Shown: positions 36,601-42,804 of the stretch, one piece after another
Position numbering within the stretch: position 1 is the first letter of the stretch
Layout: the number at the start of each line of letters is the position of its first letter
NCBI GenBank assembly: GCA_019873625.1
Contig: JAIOAW010000013.1
Location: 1-64,000 of the forward strand
Direction: 5' to 3'
Length of the DNA: 64,000 nt
Source: Chloroflexota bacterium
GTDB lineage: Bacteria > Chloroflexota > Anaerolineae > UBA1429
Notes under the pieces: generated by a model
Database searches by the model: none
What the model saw: the letters and a program-made list of their open reading frames with translations, nothing else
Told to the model about the DNA's origin: nothing
Program-made: the position numbers and the translations under genes

Positions 36601-36643
36601 TAAATAAACCACCTTCGATGCGCAAACTGGGGAAGACGTTCAT
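30698..36643 (-). CDS. Adenine-N6 DNA methyltransferase (DrmMI/PglX-like) interrupted in frame by repeat arrays and an endonuclease domain
   Basis: 1,981 residues from ATG 36643, which overlaps the SNF2 stop by 4 nt (ATGA), with GGGAGG upstream. It has an N-terminal alpha/beta region, an SAM-binding motif DPACGSGHFLL (about 490), catalytic NPPW (about 805) and a C-terminal target-recognition/helical part. The body matches Eco57I/PglX/DrmMI-type m6A methylases, which normally run about 1,200-1,400 residues. The excess of roughly 600 residues is six runs of PHPPAPSPxxLGEGExGGEG-like repeats plus a whole DUF559 endonuclease. All lie between conserved blocks, and the reading frame is intact. It is probably the self-marking enzyme of the defence operon; activity with the inserts is uncertain. 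Confidence 0.88.
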   Translation of the reverse strand: MNVFPSLRIEGGLFSPDLFEALANGSLPGQTPRDFGLEGRRSVTDEAAQTFQEVRAQWRIFKNRLARLPEEDSATTDTRVMWMIPFFNLLGYELRYNPRAYEVGGLSFAISHRAGEGEFAPPVHIVGYRQDLGRLAPSSRPRLSPHALVQEYLNRSEALWGLVTNGRIVRLLRNSTYVRRQAYVEFDIEALIEEERFDDFVLLYRLLHRTRLPRGDGRPDECWLEQYYRFSVEQGGRVREHLREGVEQCLRELGNGFLEHEGSQSLRAWVRENGAAAFYRELLRLVYRFLFLLVSEERGIISRDPIYLEHYGVTRLRRLADNYAAYTDDVDIWLSLRALWHILRDEKMAALLGTSPLNGELFESLALDEALITNRRLLGAFRHLAYYQESASAQARRVNYAALDTEELGSVYESLLDFHPHIQEKALGRLTFDLAPGSERKSTGSYYTPPQLVAELIRSALEPVIAERLSRAKTAAEKEQALLSIKVCDPACGSGHFLLAAARRLGKELARLRTGEDEPAPERVREAVRDVVAHCIYGVDKNPLAVELAQVALWLESHAEGKPLTFLEHRIKCGDSLVGVFDMSVLKEGLPDEAFTALQGEDKATATRLRNQNRQERAGQLPLILEQRQDPTGQLARLGWQLEAIPDDSPEEIRKKHALYARRAQDSNWARLKEACDLWVAAFFQSFAPAAQEGGLGLSGITTGVVRRALAEQSVPKQVLARAEVLAQTLRFFHWSLEFPEVFARGPHPPAPSPKALDGGPHPPAPPPKALDGGPHPPAPSPKALGEGEVGGEGATARGGFDVILGNPPWERIKLQEQEFFASRDAQIALAPNAAARKRLIAQLERKNPALWNEYRGALHIAESTSRFLRGSGQYPLTGRGDINTYSVFAERMRALLNPQGRAGVIVPTGIATDDTNKYFFANLVTKGQLASLFDFENREGIFPDVHRSYKFCLLTLRGGPHPPAPSPKALGEGEKGGEGRLPSPSPRRLGEGETGGEGRLPAPSPRRLGEGEKGGEGRLPSPSPRRLGEGETGGEGRLPSPSPRRLGEGETGGEGRLPAPSPKALGAGETGGEGRLPSPPPRRLGEGEKGGEEMAFAFFCTRAEHLRDPRRVFTLGRGDIERLNPNTLTVPIFRTRQDADLTRAIYNRVPVLVREGPHPPTPSPSRLGEGEQGGEGHPPFPSPNALGEGKTRGEGQSPTLSPNTLGEREIGGEVDAANPWGVRFLRMFDMANDSHLFRTREQLEQAGYVLRGNRFVRPASGGPHPPTPSPSRLGEGKTEGEGHPPAPSPNALGEGEQGGEGHPPIPSPNTLGEGKTGGEGYPPNALREGEQGGEIRVSRRTIRALVEGARLLRRQATTAEAFLWMCLRNRQLLGKKFRRQHPIGPFIADFYCDEARLVIEIDGAVHREPSQRERDQSREQILRHYGVRVIRFTNDEVLSHIDRVLERIAEALLGPRPHPPAPSPNAGDSGPHPLALSPNTGGSGPHPPAPSPNTGGSGPHPPAPSPNALGEGEQGGEGHPPIPSPNTLREGEQGGEGHPPIPSPNTLREGKTGGEGYPPFPSPNTLGEEEQGGEGLPPNTLGEGEPGGEDLFLPLYEAKMIWHYDHRYGTYEGVTDRSSTQLPRPSEAQHADPTFVAQPWYWVPATEVAQRLQGWKRRWLVGFRKVARATDERTAIFSLMPRVGVSDGAPLVFFGRQRSALDAAACLANFDSLVFDFVTRQKIGGVSLSMFILRQLPVLPPSAYGPQDLAFILPRVLELAYTAWDLKPFADDLWREAAAMPLGDGTTLQHRLHQQWLENRGSRPPAPSPSRLGERETGGKGPLLSPSPKALGEGEQGGEGYPPNALGEGVPGGEGLPPFLWDEARRAVLRAELDAYYARLYGLTRKQLRYILDPADLTEKELADILDPWEEVEDPLDPQGYAARSAKSDFPSETFRALKEKEMREYGEYRTRRLILEAWERLVKGEASGDGRKPHPAVGA
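31074..31238. repeat. Palindromic repeat array A (about 3 units)
   Basis: Tandem copies of a roughly 57-bp GC-rich imperfect palindrome: CCCTCACCCCC...CTCCCAA, short loop, TTGGGAG...GGGTGAGGG. Read on the minus strand it encodes RPPAPSPSRLGERETGGKG-like units. It lies near the C-terminal end of the methyltransferase, after QQWLENRG. One unit carries an internal deletion. Confidence 0.9.
31872..32274. repeat. Palindromic repeat array B (about 8 units)
   Basis: The longest array. It contains full 57-bp units and shortened ones (NTGGSG type), in frame with the methyltransferase. It directly borders the 3' end of the nested endonuclease domain and rejoins the host protein just before LPLYEAKMIWHYDHR. 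Confidence 0.9.
32275..32640 (-). other. DUF559/Vsr-like endonuclease domain nested inside the methyltransferase gene
   Basis: About 122 codons, in frame, between arrays C and B. The domain opens RRTIRALVEGARLLRRQATT, then FLWMCLRNRQLLGKKFRRQH, IADFYCDEARLVIEIDGAVH, and YGVRVIRFTNDEVL. These are the full set of blocks of free-standing DUF559 proteins (about 115-130 residues, PD-(D/E)XK/Vsr fold), with the Asp and Glu-x-Asp metal residues intact. DUF559 is not a normal part of DrmMI/PglX proteins. Repeats on both sides suggest it arrived together with the arrays. There is no Met or RBS at its start, so it is made only as part of the host protein, unless initiation occurs internally. Confidence 0.85.
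32639..32856. repeat. Palindromic repeat array C (about 4 units)
   Basis: Same 57-bp family, lying upstream (in coding sense) of the nested endonuclease. Coding units read PHPPTPSPSRLGEGKTEGEG and variants. The last unit before the endonuclease is shortened to YPPNALREGEQGGE. Confidence 0.9.
32999..33174. repeat. Palindromic repeat array D (about 3 units)
   Basis: Same family, inserted between PVLVREG and ANPWGVRFLRMFDMAND of the methyltransferase. Its last unit is the most diverged (QSPTLSPNTLGEREIGGE). Confidence 0.9.
33363..33768. repeat. Palindromic repeat array E (about 7 units)
   Basis: A very regular tandem array with a 57-nt period. Several consecutive units (RLPSPSPRRLGEGETGGEG) are nearly identical, which indicates recent amplification. 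It is inserted between YKFCLLTLRGG and MAFAFFCTRAEHLRDPRR. Each unit on the coding strand has four closely spaced G-runs (3, 5, 5, 3). Confidence 0.92.
34257..34411. repeat. Palindromic repeat array F (about 3 units)
   Basis: Same family, inserted just before the catalytic block: host sequence runs LEFPEVFARG, then array, then RGGFDVILGNPPW. Two units are shortened (PKALDGG) and one is full length. Confidence 0.9.
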
Positions 36644-39510
36644 TCCGCACCTCCCACGGGGAGCAAGACGACCATACCCAGCAAATCCACCGGCCATTGA
36701 GGGCGAACGGTCAGCGGCCGCGCACGTTCCCCCACCGCCTGGCGGACCCGCTTGTGCGCTTCGGCTAATTCTTCAGCGCGGCGAGCGATGTGCGGCTCCA
36801 CCATCTTTTGCAGGCTTTCGGGGCCGTATATGCTCAGTTCTTGGGCGAGGAGGGCTTTTTTCTGTTCGCGGTCGAGGTTCGAGCCAGGTGTTGCTGCCGT
36901 CAAGAGGCGCAGGGCCTCCTCATCGGCCAGCCAACGCGGTTCGGAGGCTCTCCCCTGGTACCCCAATACGCGCACCTCCTCGAGTAAGAGCGGGGCGCGG
37001 GACGGCTCTTCGAGGAGGTAGCGCACGCGCAAGAGGAGTAACACCGTCCGCCGCGTCACCTCACGCGTTATCATCGCACCGCAGCGCGCAGCACGCGCTT
37101 CTCCCCCTTTGATGAGCGCCTCTTCGAACAAAAAGCGCGCCAGCGCCGCCACAAAGGGGTGGTTCCGCCCCAGATACTCGGCCCCCTCCGGCGTGGGCGA
37201 AAGGAAACTGACCCTCCAAGCCCCCTCTTTGCTTTTGGGGAGCGCAGAACACACCGCCTCGGGGCATTCGGGCGGCACGGGGTTGACTACGATGCGAAAC
37301 ACGCCCGTTGCCTTTTCCTTTTCCATCGGGAGGCCCACGCGTCGCGTCGCCTCGCGGACAAAAGATTCCACGGCCCCCGGGTCTCCCAAGACGGTGTCAG
37401 CCGCCTCTAACTCGCGCCGCACCTCCTCCGGCTTGAGGGTGCGCTGGGCAAACCGCGTGCGGGTTATCCGTTCGCGCTTTGCGTCGTTTTCCCAACGGCG
37501 GTGCAACTTGACGGCATCTGGCACATCCCAGCTCAGGGTCAATTGTCGGGAATCTTTTCGGCCATAGCCCCGCAGGAACAAGGCGTTCAGCACGGCCTCC
37601 GTCACGGTCTCGCTTTCCTCAGGCACGGGCACGTAGGTTCCCAAGGTCCGGTAAATCTCGCGGGCCTTGTTCAAGAGGACGTCAATGACGACGCCATCTA
37701 CTGGGTTATCTTGCCCATAATAACGCACAGCCTTCACTTTGGGCGCCGTCTGGCCGTAGCGATCCACCCGGCCTTCACGCTGTTCTAGGCGGTTGGGGTT
37801 CCAGGGCAGATCGTAATGGATGGCCGCCGTGAACTTTTCCTGAAGGTTGATGCCTTCTGAAAGGCAATCTGTGGCCACGAGCACACGGGGCGCCTCGGTG
37901 CGAATCTCCGCAATGCGATTGCGACGTTCGTCATCCCCCTGCCGACCCGTGATGCACACGACTTGCGCCGCAGATTGTTCACTAGCCAAATGGCTGCGCA
38001 AGGCGTTGGCTACATACTCCGCGGTGGCTACATAGCGGCACCAGACAATAGGATGATACCTTTCGACGAGCAGTTCCGAAACGATTCTGAGAAGGCTCGC
38101 CAGTTTCGTATCTTGCCCCTTCTCAACGATTGCGCTGGCCAAACGCGCCAGTTCGCGCAACGCCCTGCGCTCGTCTTCGGCGATGCCGCGGTCGCCCCCT
38201 TCGGGAGACGAAGGCGGAGGTTCATCTTCGGTGCGATCTTGGTCTGATTCAAAGATAAAACCGCGAAAATCGATCTCGTCCTCGGCTTCGGGTTCGCCGA
38301 GGGCTTGCCGGCGGGTCTCCAAGGCCGCAAGGGCCGCGGCTGGGCTGGACATCACGCAACGCAGCAAGGCGAGGGCACCCCAGTAGCGTACGCGGCGTTT
38401 GCGTTCTTCCAGTTTTTGCCCGGTGCGTACGATTTCGGCGCAAAAATCGTACGTCTTCTCAAAAAGGGCGCGGTAGGCTGGCGACAGTTGATAAGTCCTA
38501 TCAACCGCTTCGCGCTCGGGGAAGCAGTGATCGCCTTCCCAATAGTGCTCGATATCCTTTCGGGTCCGCTGGACAAAATGCCTTGCCAGTTCCCTCACTT
38601 GAGATTCACGCAGGTCATTCATATCCCATTCTGCAAAGCGCGGGTTCAGAAGGCCCAAAAGCGAACGGAAGGCCTGTTCAACGCCGCTATGTGGCGTGGC
38701 CGTGAGGAGGATGACGTGCCGCCCACTGTCTTGAGCCGCTGCGCACAAGAACTCGTAGCGCTGCTGCTGGCTCTTTTGGGTGGCCTGCGCTACCCCATGG
38801 GCCTCATCCACAATGAGTAGATCGGGCGGATCCAAAAGAAAGGCGTGCCGATTCCGTTCGCTCTTGACATAGTCTATGCTGATCACCTGGATGGGATAGT
38901 GCTGATAGATCGTCTGCAACGGCGGTTTGGCGCGCTCCAACTGGCCTACGGTGCCAGAACGGACGACGACCGCCTCGAGATTGAACTTTTCGCGCAACTC
39001 CTTGGCCCACTGATCGCACAGATAGGGTGGGCACAACACGGCCATACGCTTGATTTCGCGGCGCTCCCACAGTTCGCGCGCGATCAGGAGGGCTTCGATC
39101 GTTTTGCCAACACCCACATCATCGGCGATGAACAAACGCACCGGGCTGAGGCGCAGGGCCATCAAGAGAGGCACGAATTGGTAGGTGCGCGGACGGATGG
39201 ATATCTTGCCGAGAGAACGCAGGGGCGCCGCCCCTTCGCGTAACATCAACCGTGCCGCTTGCCATAACAGATAGGTACTCTCTCGAAAAGTCGCATCGGA
39301 CACGTCCTCCGCCCTAGGCAAAGGGAAACTCGCCGCTTGGGGGCGCTCTTCAGGCAACGTATAGGCCAGTAGATCCGTAATGCCTCTGTGCAGGGCTATG
39401 GCATCGTCGGTGGCACCTGTGAGCGGTCGGAGGAGATAAAGGGCGTCATCCTCATGGGGCAGCAGCACCCAATATCGGTTGCGTACTTGGACAATGGTGC
39501 CTGGTTGCAT
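36640..39510 (-). CDS. SNF2-family helicase/translocase, DrmD-like
   Basis: 956 residues, starting at ATG 39510 after GAGAGG. An N-terminal region leads to the RecA-like lobes: Walker A DDVGVGKTIEALL (about 130-141), DEAH-type IVDEAHGVAQ, TATPHSG, and the C-lobe EGINLQEKFTAAIHYDLPWN with RLEQREGRVDRYGQ. A C-terminal helical region follows. It is the first gene of the defence operon, coupled to the methyltransferase by an ATGA overlap. DrmD of DISARM class 1 has this family and this position. It is probably a DNA translocase without strand separation; its role in immunity is inferred from context. Confidence 0.87.
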   Translation of the reverse strand: MQPGTIVQVRNRYWVLLPHEDDALYLLRPLTGATDDAIALHRGITDLLAYTLPEERPQAASFPLPRAEDVSDATFRESTYLLWQAARLMLREGAAPLRSLGKISIRPRTYQFVPLLMALRLSPVRLFIADDVGVGKTIEALLIARELWERREIKRMAVLCPPYLCDQWAKELREKFNLEAVVVRSGTVGQLERAKPPLQTIYQHYPIQVISIDYVKSERNRHAFLLDPPDLLIVDEAHGVAQATQKSQQQRYEFLCAAAQDSGRHVILLTATPHSGVEQAFRSLLGLLNPRFAEWDMNDLRESQVRELARHFVQRTRKDIEHYWEGDHCFPEREAVDRTYQLSPAYRALFEKTYDFCAEIVRTGQKLEERKRRVRYWGALALLRCVMSSPAAALAALETRRQALGEPEAEDEIDFRGFIFESDQDRTEDEPPPSSPEGGDRGIAEDERRALRELARLASAIVEKGQDTKLASLLRIVSELLVERYHPIVWCRYVATAEYVANALRSHLASEQSAAQVVCITGRQGDDERRNRIAEIRTEAPRVLVATDCLSEGINLQEKFTAAIHYDLPWNPNRLEQREGRVDRYGQTAPKVKAVRYYGQDNPVDGVVIDVLLNKAREIYRTLGTYVPVPEESETVTEAVLNALFLRGYGRKDSRQLTLSWDVPDAVKLHRRWENDAKRERITRTRFAQRTLKPEEVRRELEAADTVLGDPGAVESFVREATRRVGLPMEKEKATGVFRIVVNPVPPECPEAVCSALPKSKEGAWRVSFLSPTPEGAEYLGRNHPFVAALARFLFEEALIKGGEARAARCGAMITREVTRRTVLLLLRVRYLLEEPSRAPLLLEEVRVLGYQGRASEPRWLADEEALRLLTAATPGSNLDREQKKALLAQELSIYGPESLQKMVEPHIARRAEELAEAHKRVRQAVGERARPLTVRPQWPVDLLGMVVLLPVGGAE

Positions 39511-39621
39511 AGGCTGTACCTCTCGAGAGGATTTTGGGGCTAATTACCTGGTGTGCCTCGTGCATTGGGTATGATGAGGCTATCGGCCTGCGGAGGCGGA
39601 ACATCTCGACACCGTGCGGAC

Positions 39622-39651
39622 ATTGTAGCCAAGAGGAAAGGCACCCGTCAA
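39622..39651 (-). promoter_or_regulatory. Promoter of the defence operon
   Basis: Minus strand: TTGACG (39646-39651), 18-nt spacer, TACAAT (39622-39627). It gives a leader of about 105 nt before the SNF2 start. No other strong promoter is seen downstream, so the three genes are probably one transcript. Confidence 0.7.
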
Positions 39652-39772
39652 TCGGATTCTTTGCTGCGCTTGTTTTTCTCTCTATACCCTGCGCGCAGGG
39701 CCTTCTGGATACGACCCCAAAGGTAGGCAAGGCCGAGGAAGTTTCCCGGTACCGCAAGGGGCACCAAAAACA

Positions 39773-39801
39773 TTGACGCGCCCCATTTGCCATGCTATAC
39801 T
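39773..39801 (+). promoter_or_regulatory. Promoter of the RRM protein gene
   Basis: TTGACG (39773-39778), 17-nt spacer, TATACT (39796-39801). Confidence 0.75.
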
Positions 39802-39807
39802 TGCACC

Positions 39808-40023
39808 ACACTGTGGCCTCGCAGGCGAGCAGGGCGCTTGGTGTGGCCCCGCGAGTCTGGCGCTCTGAGCAGATCGGCTGTGTCCTTGCCCGCTTCTCGT
39901 TGTGAGTAGTTCGGGGTGTGGAAGGGTGGCGGGTTGCTAACCCTCCAAGGCTCAATCTCGATGTGGCGCGGAGCACGTCCAGATTCACGCATTCGCTTTG
40001 ATTTGACGAGTCCGGAGGGGAGA
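39808..40023 (+). other. Long 5' leader of the RRM gene
   Basis: About 216 nt of transcribed leader before the RRM start, with no convincing ORF. Together with the region 39,511-39,772 it makes up the roughly 500-nt gap between divergent genes. Long leaders are common on cold-shock-type RNA-binding protein mRNAs, but no known riboregulator was recognised here. Confidence 0.4.
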
Positions 40024-40308
40024 ATGGCAAAGAGGCTTTATGTTGGCAACCTGCCCTACAGCATGACGGATGCCGAGTTGCAGGAGGTGTTTGCGCGGGT
40101 GGGCGGCGTGGTGGATGCCACCGTGGTGATGGATCGCGAGACGGGGCGTTCCCGCGGCTTTGGTTTCGTCGAGATGGTTGACGATGCCACGGCGGATGCC
40201 GCCGTCCAGCAGCTCAACGGCGCCCAAGTGGGGGGCCGAACCCTGCGCGTCGCAGAGGCCAACCCTCGGCCTGCACGCGGGGCGCGCGAAGGAAGGGGAG
40301 AGCGGTAG
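40024..40308 (+). CDS. RRM-domain RNA-binding protein
   Basis: 94 residues from ATG 40024, after GGAGGGGAGA; the track ORF extends back into the leader. A single RNA recognition motif has RNP2 (LYVGNLPY) and RNP1 (RGFGFVEM) intact, followed by a short Arg/Gly-rich tail. It resembles the small Rbp proteins of cyanobacteria and Chloroflexota, which bind RNA and are often cold-induced. Single gene with its own promoter and terminator. Confidence 0.93.
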   Translation: MAKRLYVGNLPYSMTDAELQEVFARVGGVVDATVVMDRETGRSRGFGFVEMVDDATADAAVQQLNGAQVGGRTLRVAEANPRPARGAREGRGER

Positions 40309-40328
40309 ATCTACCCCTTGAAAAGGGC

Positions 40329-40373
40329 ACGGCCCGGAGACTGCCCCTGCCAGCCTCCGGGCCGTGTTGTTTT
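40329..40373. terminator. Terminator between the RRM and L25 genes
   Basis: ACGGCCCGGAG pairs with CTCCGGGCCGT (11 bp), followed by GTTGTTTT on the + strand. It touches the stop of the convergent L25 gene and may serve both. Confidence 0.85.
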
Positions 40374-41026
40374 CAGCGTTCGGAGCGTTCTTCAGAGGGA
40401 TGCGCGGGTTCCTTGCGAGCCGGGGCCTCCGCAGAGGGTTGCGCTTCTTCCTCCGCCGCTTCTTCCTCATGGATGCGCGGCGCCAAGACGCGTACGATTT
40501 CCGCCTCGGGCGGGGTGAGCACCGTCACCCCCGGCGGCAAGGGCACATCCCCCACCCGGATGACATCCCCGTAATCCTTTAGCGAGGAGACGTCCACCGC
40601 GATCTCTTCTGGCAAATCTCGCGGCAGACACTCGACCTCAACTTCGCTCAGGAGATGGCTCAGGATGCCACCTTTTTCCGTAGCCGGCGCATGCCCCACC
40701 AAGGCGATGGGCACGGCGCTGGTGAGCGGCTGATCTTGTAAGACGCGGAAAAAGTCTACATGGAGTATGGCGCCCGTAACGGGGTGGCGCTGCACCTCGC
40801 GGATGAGGGCCGTCTCCTGGGTCCCATCGATCTCCAGCGTAAAGAGATGGGCCGTGCCCACGGCCTGGAGCACGCGCTGAAGGTCAAAGGCATTGCACCG
40901 CAGTTTCAGTGGAGAAAAGCGAGGGCCGTAAAGCACCGCCGGAATTTGCCCCATGCGCCGCAGGGCGCGCGGTTTCTGATCGGCCGTGCGAGTAAACGCG
41001 GTCAACGTGACGTTCTGGTCGCTCAT
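40373..41026 (-). CDS. rplY: 50S ribosomal protein L25 (CTC-type, long form)
   Basis: 217 residues from ATG 41026; a GTG at 41032 is an equally placed alternative start and the SD (GGGAGGTG) does not decide. The N-terminal L25 domain that binds 5S rRNA (about 1-90: TADQKPRALRRMGQIPAVLYG) is followed by the TL5/CTC C-terminal beta domain (about 95-185). A Glu/Ala-rich acidic tail ends the protein. It is transcribed alone from a good promoter. Confidence 0.92.
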   Translation of the reverse strand: MSDQNVTLTAFTRTADQKPRALRRMGQIPAVLYGPRFSPLKLRCNAFDLQRVLQAVGTAHLFTLEIDGTQETALIREVQRHPVTGAILHVDFFRVLQDQPLTSAVPIALVGHAPATEKGGILSHLLSEVEVECLPRDLPEEIAVDVSSLKDYGDVIRVGDVPLPPGVTVLTPPEAEIVRVLAPRIHEEEAAEEEAQPSAEAPARKEPAHPSEERSER

Positions 41027-41129
41027 CGGCACATCACCTCCCGATAGGATAGGGCAAACGGGCGCTGCGCGCCGTTTGCCCGCTATGCTCTACGTTCGGC
41101 CCCTTCCGATGAAGCCGTCGAACAAAGAT

Positions 41130-41157
41130 ATTCTACCCTTTGCCTATAATGTGTCAA
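41130..41157 (-). promoter_or_regulatory. Promoter of the L25 gene
   Basis: Minus strand: perfect TTGACA (41152-41157), 16-nt spacer, TAGAAT (41130-41135). Confidence 0.75.
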
Positions 41158-41173
41158 AAGTCGGAGGGGAGGC

Positions 41174-41329
41174 ATGGTGACGAGCCTCTTTGGCCCGGTA
41201 GGTAATCCCAGCCTCTTGGCGATCGTAAGCCTCCTAACGGGGCGTATCGGGGATGGGGAAGGCGCGGCAGAGGGCCAGCGTCTCTTCGCGCACCTTATGG
41301 AGGATCGCCTCGTCCTCGATATGGCGTAG
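41174..41329 (+). CDS. Possible small ORF antisense to the glyA 3' end
   Basis: 51 codons, too short for the ORF track. The ATG is preceded by a near-ideal GGAGGGGAGGC, and a TATAAT lies at 41145-41150 without a clear -35. The product (opening [20 protein letters not shown]) matches no family I know. Two thirds of it overlaps glyA in antisense, so its codons may simply reflect glyA. The strong SD is the only reason to list it. Confidence 0.25.
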   Translation: MVTSLFGPVGNPSLLAIVSLLTGRIGDGEGAAEGQRLFAHLMEDRLVLDMA

Positions 41330-42532
41330 GACCTCCGCGATGAGCCGCGCCACCCGGCGCATCTCCTCAGGGCCAAAGCCACGGGTCGTTACGGCCGGGG
41401 TGCCCAGGCGAATGCCGCTCGTGATGAGGGGAGGCCTGGTGTCAAAGGGGATGGCGTTCTTGTTGCAGGCGATGCCCGCTTCTTCTAGGCGCTGAGCGGC
41501 CTGGCGCCCCTCGAGGCCCCAAGCGCCCACATCCACCAGCAAGAGGTGGTTATCCGTCCCACCCGAGACGATGCGCATCCCTTGGGCCTGCAATTCGGCC
41601 GCGAGGGCTTGCGCATTCTCGACCACGCGCTTTTGGTAAGCCACAAAGGAAGGTTCCATCGCCTCTTTCAAAGCCACGGCCTTGGCCGCGATGACGTGCA
41701 TCAACGGCCCGCCCTGGATGCCCGGGAAAACGGCCCGATCCACCTGTTTGGCCAGGGCCTTTTTGCAGAGGATCAACCCTCCGCGCGGGCCGCGCAGGGT
41801 CTTGTGGGTGGTCGTGGTGACGATATCCGCCACGGGGATGGGCGAGGGATGCACCCCGGCCGCTACCAATCCGGCGATGTGCGCCATATCCACCATCAGA
41901 TAGGCCCCCACGCGGTCGGCAATGGCCCGCATCCGCTCAAAATCTATGATCCGTGGGTAGGCGCTGGCGCCCGCGACGATGAGTTTGGGGCGCACCTCCA
42001 GGGCTTGAGCCTCCAGGGCATCGTAATCAATTTGCTCCGTCTCGCGGCTCACGCCATAGTGATAGAAGGCATAGTCTCGCGAGGTGACGCTCAAACGGTG
42101 GCCGTGGGTCAAGTGTCCGCCGTGGGCCAGGTCCATCGCCAAGACGCGATCTCCAAGCGACAAAACGGCCATATAGGCAGCCGCGTTGGCCTGAGACCCG
42201 CTGTGCGGCTGAACGTTGACGTGTTCCGCGCCGAAAAGGGCCTTGGCCCGTTCGATGGCCAGGCGTTCTACCGCGTCCACATATGCGCAGCCCCCATACC
42301 AGCGTTGGCCGGGGTAGCCTTCGGCGTACTTGTTCGTGAGCACCGAGGCCTGCGCCTCGCGCACGGCGCGGCTGGCATAGTTTTCCGAGGCGATGAGTTC
42401 GATCGTCTCCTGTTGGCGGCGCTCTTCTTCCGCGAGCGCCCGCATCACCTCGGGATCCTGTTGGGCGAGTGCGCCAAAAAGGGGAAGGTCTATCGCCTTT
42501 TCCCAAGGGTCTCGCGTGGGAGAACTGGGCAT
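41234..42532 (-). CDS. glyA: Serine hydroxymethyltransferase
   Basis: 432 residues, normal length. This PLP enzyme interconverts serine plus tetrahydrofolate with glycine plus methylene-THF in the cytosol. Visible marks are [38 protein letters not shown], the PLP-Lys motif [14 protein letters not shown], and a C-terminal [15 protein letters not shown]. It has its own promoter with a structured 160-nt leader, suggesting control in the 5' UTR. Confidence 0.97.
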   Translation of the reverse strand: MPSSPTRDPWEKAIDLPLFGALAQQDPEVMRALAEEERRQQETIELIASENYASRAVREAQASVLTNKYAEGYPGQRWYGGCAYVDAVERLAIERAKALFGAEHVNVQPHSGSQANAAAYMAVLSLGDRVLAMDLAHGGHLTHGHRLSVTSRDYAFYHYGVSRETEQIDYDALEAQALEVRPKLIVAGASAYPRIIDFERMRAIADRVGAYLMVDMAHIAGLVAAGVHPSPIPVADIVTTTTHKTLRGPRGGLILCKKALAKQVDRAVFPGIQGGPLMHVIAAKAVALKEAMEPSFVAYQKRVVENAQALAAELQAQGMRIVSGGTDNHLLLVDVGAWGLEGRQAAQRLEEAGIACNKNAIPFDTRPPLITSGIRLGTPAVTTRGFGPEEMRRVARLIAEVLRHIEDEAILHKVREETLALCRAFPIPDTPR

Positions 42533-42693
42533 CCAAACCTCCGTTTGCCAAAAGAAAACGGCTCACCCCGCCAAAAACCGCCCAAAGGCATGGGATAGAG
42601 CCGCTATTTGCTCGCCTTGTCGCACTCGGACCGCTCTCATCGTTGAGCGAGCCTTCACTGGCAGGCTGACCACCCGGCAACCCTCAACCCTGC
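42533..42693 (-). ncRNA. Structured 5' leader of glyA, class not recognised
   Basis: Between the glyA -10 and its ATG. On the minus strand the RNA can form GTTGAG...CTCAAC enclosing GCCT...AGGC, followed by AGAGC...GCTCT. The segments GGGTTGCCGGGTGGTCAG and GATGAGAGCGGTCCGAG are dense and GC-rich, as in riboswitch aptamers. They do not match the ZTP, glycine, THF-I or SAM-I consensus as I know them in this orientation. Confidence 0.35.
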
Positions 42694-42722
42694 ATTATAG
42701 GCGCGGCGGGCCTAGGGGCAAA
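42694..42722 (-). promoter_or_regulatory. glyA promoter
   Basis: Minus strand: TTTGCC (42717-42722), 17-nt spacer, perfect TATAAT (42694-42699). Confidence 0.6.
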
Positions 42723-42804
42723 ATGGCCCCATAGAAGGGCGCAGACGCGCTATGGCGCGCAAGCCGAGAGGCCCGAGCGCGAGGTAGGCGCCCCAAACGC
42801 CCCC

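Noticed and set aside
42600-42700. S-box (SAM-I/IV) riboswitch core on the + strand (CTCATC...ACTGGC...CTGACCACCCGGCAACC).
   Set aside because: The resemblance is real over about 45 nt, but the closing GATGAG arm is missing and no + strand gene follows for 2 kb; the region is better read as the minus-strand glyA leader.
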